From Lachnoclostridium sp. UBA3262 (GTDB taxonomy: Bacteria > Bacillota > Clostridia > Lachnospirales > Lachnospiraceae), in the NCBI GenBank assembly GCA_002362575.1, contig DEUM01000041.1:1-51793 (forward strand): 51,793 bases of DNA, written 5' to 3'. The notes beneath the pieces were generated by a model, which saw nothing but the letters and a program-made list of their open reading frames with translations, did no database searches and was not told the DNA's origin. A program made the position numbers and the translations under genes. Positions 47,163 to 51,793 of the stretch are shown here, piece by piece; the stretch's first letter is position 1; the number at the start of each line of letters is the position of its first letter.

Positions 47163-49487
47163 ATGAGTGAACAGCAAATGAAAACAATGCCGATTCTTGC
47201 GCTGAGGGGCATGGTAGTATTACCCGGTATGCTGATTCATCTGGATATCAGCAGAGAGATTACAAAGAGAGCAATCGAGGAAGCGATGGCGGGGGATGGA
47301 ACGATATTCATTACTGCCCAGAAGGACGAACAGGTAGAACTGCCATCTTTTTATGATTTGCATGAGATTGGTGTGATTGCGAAAATAAGGCAGGGAGTAA
47401 AATTAAAAGATAATGTTGTGCGTGTTATGCTGTCGACGAAAAAGCGCGGCAATATGCTGAGTGTAAACCAGACGAAGCCGTTTCTTATGGGAGATATTAT
47501 GCCATACGAGCAGGAGCTGGATACAATCGGGCAGGCGGAACAGGAAGCTATGTGCCGGAATCTGAAGGAAATCTACAATATTTATCTCAATGAGAACCCA
47601 AGGGCAGGCAGGAGTGCATTGGATAAAATACGGAGAACAGAGAATCTGGATAAGCTGATTGATTTGGTCGCCATGCACATCAACATGCCTTATGAAAAGA
47701 GGCAGGAGTTGTTAGAATGTCTGGATTTGGAGAGACGTTATGAGATTGTTTCCATGTTACTCATGGAGGAAGTAAATATTTTCCGTATTCGGGAGGCTTA
47801 CCGGAATAAGGTAAAAGAAGAAGTTGACAAAAACCAGAAGGAGTATTTTCTCCGTGAACAGATGAAGGTAATCCGCGATGAGCTTGGCGACAGTGACGGG
47901 GAAGATTATGTAGAAAAGTACCGTGAGAAGTTAGAACAGTTGCAGTGCAGCGAGGAAGTAAGAGAGGAAGTTGCGGAGGAGATAAACCGCCTGCATGGAA
48001 TTCCGACGAGTTCTTCCGAGCATATTGTGACGAGAAACTATATTGAAACTTTGCTGGCACTGCCGTGGGATAAGATGTCGGAGGACAAAAATGATATCCA
48101 CAATGCCGAGACAATTTTAGACGAAGACCATTACGGACTGAAAAAGGTTAAAGAGCGCATTTTAGAATTTCTTGCGGTGCGCGCGCTGACAAACAAGGGA
48201 GAGAGTCCGATTGTCTGTCTGGTCGGGCCGCCGGGAACAGGAAAGACTTCTATCGCCAAATCTGTGGCAAGGGCGCTCGAGAAAAAATATATCCGTATCT
48301 GTCTGGGCGGTGTGCGGGATGAAGCGGAAATCCGTGGGCATAGGAGAACTTATGTGGGTGCAATGCCGGGGCGCTTTATTGACGGGCTGAAAAAGGCAGG
48401 AGTAAAGAATCCTCTGATTTTACTGGATGAGATTGATAAGGTCAGCAGTGATTACCGCGGGGACACCTCCTCTGCTTTGCTTGAGGTACTGGATCCGGAG
48501 CAGAACCGGAATTTTGTTGACCACTATGTGGAGATTCCAGTGGATTTGTCGGAAGCGCTGTTCATCTGTACGGCAAACTCGACAGATAATATTCCGAGAC
48601 CGTTGATTGACCGAATGGAAATGATTTCCATTGCCGGTTACACGGAAAATGAAAAGTTTCATATTGGCAAGGATTATCTGATTGGCAAACAGCTGGAGAA
48701 AAATGGACTGAAGCGCAGACAGCTTTTCATTAACGATGCGGCGCTGCGCATGATAATTACCTCCTATACAAAGGAGGCCGGCGTGCGGGAGTTGGAACGC
48801 CAGATAGGAAAAATCTGCCGTAAGACGGCAAAAAAGATTTTGGAGGGCGAGGCGGAAAAAGTCCGCGTTTCGACAAGGAATATAACGGATTTCCTCGGAA
48901 AGAAGAAATACCTTCCGGATGAGGCAAATAAAAAGGATGATATCGGTATCGTACGCGGTCTGGCATGGACTGAGGTTGGCGGCGATACACTGGAAATTGA
49001 GGTCAATACCATGCCGGGCGAGGGAGAACTTCGGATTACGGGACAACTCGGCGATGTAATGAAGGAATCGGCGCAGATTGCACTTAGCTGCGTGCGCGCT
49101 ATGCTGGATAGGGAGGATGACTTTTTCAAGGAAAATGATTTCCATCTGCATGTTCCGGAAGGAGCTGTGCCAAAGGATGGACCGTCGGCAGGAATCACGA
49201 TGGCGACGGCAATCTATTCAGCAGTGACAAAGAGAAAGGTGAAATGTAACACGGCGATGACCGGGGAAATTACACTCCGTGGGCGTGTCCTGCCGATTGG
49301 CGGGTTGAAGGAGAAGCTTCTTGCTGCGAAAATAGCCGGGATTGAGACAGTCCTTGTACCAAAGGCAAACCGCCCGGATGTTGAGGAGTTGGAGACAGAG
49401 ATTACGGAAGGAATCGTAATCGAGTATGTGGAGCGTCTGCCGGAGGTTTTGAAACACGCGATAAGTGATACAGAAATGAGGAAATAG
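47163..49487 (+). CDS. lon: ATP-dependent protease Lon (LonA type)
   Basis: Soluble AAA+ serine protease. The N-terminal substrate-binding domain starts MPILALRGMVVLPG. Walker A GPPGTGKT is at 355-362 and Walker B LILLDEIDKV near 415-424. The protease dyad is Ser675 (PKDGPSAGITMATA) and Lys718 (GLKEKLLAAK), 43 residues apart as in E. coli Lon. Length 774 aa is standard. The ATG at 47163 follows GGAGA; three upstream in-frame ATGs are less well placed. It is followed by engB six bases after the stop, as in Bacillus. Confidence 0.98.
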   Translation: MSEQQMKTMPILALRGMVVLPGMLIHLDISREITKRAIEEAMAGDGTIFITAQKDEQVELPSFYDLHEIGVIAKIRQGVKLKDNVVRVMLSTKKRGNMLSVNQTKPFLMGDIMPYEQELDTIGQAEQEAMCRNLKEIYNIYLNENPRAGRSALDKIRRTENLDKLIDLVAMHINMPYEKRQELLECLDLERRYEIVSMLLMEEVNIFRIREAYRNKVKEEVDKNQKEYFLREQMKVIRDELGDSDGEDYVEKYREKLEQLQCSEEVREEVAEEINRLHGIPTSSSEHIVTRNYIETLLALPWDKMSEDKNDIHNAETILDEDHYGLKKVKERILEFLAVRALTNKGESPIVCLVGPPGTGKTSIAKSVARALEKKYIRICLGGVRDEAEIRGHRRTYVGAMPGRFIDGLKKAGVKNPLILLDEIDKVSSDYRGDTSSALLEVLDPEQNRNFVDHYVEIPVDLSEALFICTANSTDNIPRPLIDRMEMISIAGYTENEKFHIGKDYLIGKQLEKNGLKRRQLFINDAALRMIITSYTKEAGVRELERQIGKICRKTAKKILEGEAEKVRVSTRNITDFLGKKKYLPDEANKKDDIGIVRGLAWTEVGGDTLEIEVNTMPGEGELRITGQLGDVMKESAQIALSCVRAMLDREDDFFKENDFHLHVPEGAVPKDGPSAGITMATAIYSAVTKRKVKCNTAMTGEITLRGRVLPIGGLKEKLLAAKIAGIETVLVPKANRPDVEELETEITEGIVIEYVERLPEVLKHAISDTEMRK

Positions 49488-49493
49488 TAGATA

Positions 49494-50090
49494 ATGGTTA
49501 TTAAGTCATTGGAGCTGGAGACGGTATGCGGCATTACAAGCAGCCTGCCCCAGCATGATAAAATCGAGATGGCATTCTGGGGGCGTTCCAATGTGGGAAA
49601 GTCCTCCCTGTTAAATGCCCTTTGGAACCGGAAATCGCTGGCAAGAATATCTGCCCAGCCGGGCAAAACACAGACAATTAACTACTATAACGTTAATGAC
49701 CTTTGTTACATGGTAGATTTGCCGGGATATGGATATGCCAAGGTGTCCCGTGAGGTGGCAGCGAAGTGGATGAAGATGATTGAGAAATATCTGGCAACTT
49801 CGGAGGCTCTGCGGGTAATATTTCTGCTTGTGGATATCCGCCATGAGCCGTCAAAGAAGGATACCGAGGTATACCGGATGTTATTTCAGAATGGCTTTAA
49901 TCCATTGATTATTGCGACAAAGGCAGACAAGGTAAGCAGGAATGTAAAGAATAAGAATATCGGTCAGATTCGAAAGACGCTGCACGCTTCGCAGGAGACG
50001 CCGGTTATTCCCTTTTCATCTGTCACGAAGGAGGGAAAGGATAAGATATGGGAATATATTGATTATTTTGTGAAGGAGATTGTGCTTTAA
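49494..50090 (+). CDS. engB: Ribosome biogenesis GTPase EngB (YsxC/YihA)
   Basis: Small essential GTPase involved in 50S subunit assembly. G1 GRSNVGKS is at residues 30-37, G2-region PGKTQTINYY follows, G3 is VDLPGYGYAKV, and G4 is TKADK near residue 143. Length 198 aa is normal. It starts six bases after the lon stop, as in the lon-ysxC pair of Bacillus subtilis, and the tcdA-like gene begins two bases after its stop, so all are probably on one transcript. Confidence 0.97.
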   Translation: MVIKSLELETVCGITSSLPQHDKIEMAFWGRSNVGKSSLLNALWNRKSLARISAQPGKTQTINYYNVNDLCYMVDLPGYGYAKVSREVAAKWMKMIEKYLATSEALRVIFLLVDIRHEPSKKDTEVYRMLFQNGFNPLIIATKADKVSRNVKNKNIGQIRKTLHASQETPVIPFSSVTKEGKDKIWEYIDYFVKEIVL

Positions 50091-50092
50091 TT

Positions 50093-50806
50093 ATGGAGGA
50101 GCAGTTTGAGCGGACGGCGCGTCTGATTGGCAAAGAAGCGGTGGAGAAATTAAAGAGAAGCCATGTGGCAGTGTTTGGGATTGGCGGCGTTGGAGGCTAT
50201 GCTGTGGAGGCACTTGCCCGTGCCGGGATAGGAACATTGACACTGGTTGACCACGACATAGTGTCGGAGAGTAACATAAACCGTCAGGTCATTGCATTAC
50301 ATTCCACAGTGGGAAAATATAAGGTAGAGGTTATGGCGGAGCGGATTTGTGATATTAACCCCTCTGCCATTGTTCATAAACATAATGTTTTTTATCTGCC
50401 GGAGACAGCGAACCGGTTTGATTTTACATCATATGATTATATTGTAGATGCGATAGATACTGTGACAGGAAAGCTTGCGCTGATAGAGGAGGCGGCTCGT
50501 GCGGGAACCCTGGTTATCAGCTCGATGGGGACGGGAAACAAGCGGAATCCTTCCCTGTTTGAGGTGGCGGATATCTACCAGACGTCCGTGTGTCCTTTGG
50601 CGAAGGTTATGCGCCGTGAGTGCAGGAAACGGGACATCCGTGAGTTAAAGGTAGTATATTCAAGAGAGGAACCGATTAGGCAGGAGATAGCACCGGCTCA
50701 GCCAGAACAGCAGGGGCGGACGCCGGCAAGTATTTCCTTTGTTCCGCCGGCTGCCGGACTTGTGCTGGCAGGGGCAGTGATACAGGATTTGATAAACGAG
50801 TGCTGA
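50093..50806 (+). CDS. tcdA: tRNA threonylcarbamoyladenosine dehydratase (TcdA/CsdL-like)
   Basis: E1/ThiF-fold enzyme that ATP-dependently cyclises t6A37 in tRNA to ct6A. The nucleotide-binding GIGGVGGY is at residues 29-36. VDHDIVSESNINRQ is the E1 adenylation signature, and DAIDTVTGKLALI follows. VCPLAKVMRRECRKR is typical of TcdA. Length 237 aa. A GGAG in the engB 3' end serves the ATG. E1-like enzymes of other pathways look similar, but the RLIGKEAVEKL N-terminus and length favour TcdA. Confidence 0.92.
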   Translation: MEEQFERTARLIGKEAVEKLKRSHVAVFGIGGVGGYAVEALARAGIGTLTLVDHDIVSESNINRQVIALHSTVGKYKVEVMAERICDINPSAIVHKHNVFYLPETANRFDFTSYDYIVDAIDTVTGKLALIEEAARAGTLVISSMGTGNKRNPSLFEVADIYQTSVCPLAKVMRRECRKRDIRELKVVYSREEPIRQEIAPAQPEQQGRTPASISFVPPAAGLVLAGAVIQDLINEC

Positions 50807-50830
50807 CTGTGGAAGGGGGATGCTTCCGAT

Positions 50831-51712
50831 ATGGAAAAGGAAACGAAACAGAGTATTGAAAGGGTGGCAAAGCAGATTGCCGCCCAGTATGAAAATAATG
50901 ATTTGCTGTGCGGGCGGGAAGGGTTGCGTCTGCCGGACCGGAATGTAGTCATTGGCATATTAAAGGATTTGAGAAGGCTTATGTTTCCCGGCTACTTTAG
51001 CGATGTCGATATGAAAAACGGACTGCCGGAATATTTTGTCGGGGATAATCTGATTAAAATCGGAGCAGCCCTGACAAAACAGGTAGAAAAGGCGCTTGCC
51101 TACTGCAAGAAAGAGGTGGGTTGTGCGGAACAAATCAGCAGGGAGTTTATCGAAGCCCTGCCACGGCTGCAGGGACTTTTGTTAAAGGATGTGCAGGCGG
51201 GCTTTGACGGCGATCCGGCGGCAAAGAGCAAAGAGGGAGTTATTTTCTCTTATCCGGGTTTGTATGCTGTTTATGTGTACCGTCTTGCCCATGAGTTGTA
51301 TATCCGGGAGGTTCCGTTTATCCCGCGAATTATGACGGAGTATGCGCACAGCCGGACGGGAATTGATATTAATTCTGGCGCACGGATTGGCGAATATTTC
51401 TTTATCGACCACGGAACGGGTGTTGTAATCGGGGAGACAACGGATATTGGCGACCACGTGAAATTATATCAGGGTGTGACGCTTGGCGCGCTTTCCACTA
51501 GGAAAGGACAGGAGCTGCGGGATAAAAAACGACATCCTACGATTGAGGATAATGTAACCATATATGCAAATTCAACAATTCTTGGCGGGGAAACGGTAAT
51601 CGGACACGATTCTGTTATCAGCGGTAATGCGTTTATCGTGGAGTCAGTACCGGCAGGGACAAAGGTTAGCGTCAAGAATCCGGAGTTGAAAATGTCTACA
51701 AAGAAAAATTAG
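50831..51712 (+). CDS. cysE: Serine O-acetyltransferase
   Basis: Makes O-acetylserine for cysteine synthesis. The N-terminal helical domain covers about 1-160. The left-handed beta-helix of hexapeptide repeats starts at TGIDINSGARIGEYFFIDHG. The active-site His is in IDHGTGVVIGE, and GDHVKLYQGVTLGALS is the family signature. At 293 aa it is the longer EpsC-like type found in many Clostridia. The ATG has GGGGGAT upstream about eight bases away. The tcdA-like gene ends 24 bp before. No cysK is in the window. Confidence 0.94.
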   Translation: MEKETKQSIERVAKQIAAQYENNDLLCGREGLRLPDRNVVIGILKDLRRLMFPGYFSDVDMKNGLPEYFVGDNLIKIGAALTKQVEKALAYCKKEVGCAEQISREFIEALPRLQGLLLKDVQAGFDGDPAAKSKEGVIFSYPGLYAVYVYRLAHELYIREVPFIPRIMTEYAHSRTGIDINSGARIGEYFFIDHGTGVVIGETTDIGDHVKLYQGVTLGALSTRKGQELRDKKRHPTIEDNVTIYANSTILGGETVIGHDSVISGNAFIVESVPAGTKVSVKNPELKMSTKKN

Positions 51713-51735
51713 CCAGAGAATGGAAGGAACGAAGT

Positions 51736-51786
51736 ATGTTTAGAGAAATGCGAAGGAAAAAACAGGAAATGGATAGTGTCAAATGA
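51736..51786 (+). pseudogene. Possible 5' fragment of a pyridoxamine 5'-phosphate oxidase-like gene
   Basis: GGAAGGAA precedes an ATG opening MFREMRRKKQEMDSVK and a stop at the window edge. MFREMRR-x-KQ is how many PNPOx-type flavoprotein genes of Clostridia begin, so a frameshift or truncation is possible. Too little sequence remains to decide; it may also be meaningless. Confidence 0.3.
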
Positions 51787-51793
51787 AATATGA

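Noticed and set aside
1..51793. CRISPR array, rRNA operon, complete insertion sequence or prophage
   Set aside because: No regularly spaced direct repeats, no rRNA sequence and no transposase or integrase reading frame were found; only one tRNA is present.

Overview
The window is a 51.8-kb stretch of a low-to-medium G+C Bacillota chromosome. Several things point to a gut-type Lachnospiraceae (Clostridia). These are the conserved tig-clpP-clpX-lon-engB block, strong AGGAGG-type ribosome binding sites, frequent GTG/TTG starts, sigma-A promoters of TTGACA-17-TATAAT type, a Gram-positive SOS box in front of recA, very lysine-rich exported proteins, and a GH8 xylo-oligosaccharide hydrolase. The family assignment is an inference from gene content and remembered protein families; no search was run.

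Layout. 1-6462 (+): ftsH, a Cof-type HAD phosphatase, uvrC and a YgiQ-type radical SAM protein, tightly packed. 6459-9621 (+): a MerR-regulator/methyltransferase fusion behind its own long-spacer promoter, then rfbB and rfbD of dTDP-rhamnose synthesis. 9622-12192 (-): a bifunctional class A PBP, convergent with rfbD. 12231-12405: a nested palindromic element. 12521-15467 (+): yigZ, rarA, a two-helix membrane protein and a lipoprotein. 15502-15575 (-): tRNA-Pro(CGG). 15752-18787 (+): two secreted proteins (transglutaminase-like/InlB repeats and Big_2/jelly-roll). 18829-22883 (-): nadA-nadB-nadC-niaR plus a hotdog thioesterase, behind one promoter with a candidate operator. 22884-23415: a gene-free stretch full of nested palindromes. 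23416-27190 (-): an LRR protein, a VWA/DUF2201-like protein and a MoxR-type AAA+ ATPase. These are divergent from 27331-29534 (+), a zinc-ribbon membrane protein and a RelA/SpoT-domain protein with a long unassigned C-terminus. 29692-35993 (+): a secreted lysine-rich protein, a DUF1653-like protein, truA, a small acidic protein, an M18 aminopeptidase and a secreted C39-like cysteine protease. 36183-37753: recA-recX with an SOS box.

37754-40948 is a more A+T-rich accessory pocket. It holds a deoxyribosyltransferase-fold protein, an alkyltransferase-like protein, an orphan phage-type nuclease-like domain, RidA, a Phd/ParE toxin-antitoxin pair and a GNAT acetyltransferase. A 33-bp direct repeat made of the ridA 3' end flanks the toxin-antitoxin/GNAT part. 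41097-51712 returns to core genes: glmM (with a structured leader), GH8 exo-oligoxylanase, tig, clpP, clpX, lon, engB, tcdA and cysE.

The most system-like regions are the divergent MoxR/VWA/LRR and zinc-ribbon/RSH locus (23416-29534), the ridA-bounded mini-island (39594-40904), and the two structured intergenic elements (12231-12405 and 23082-23243).
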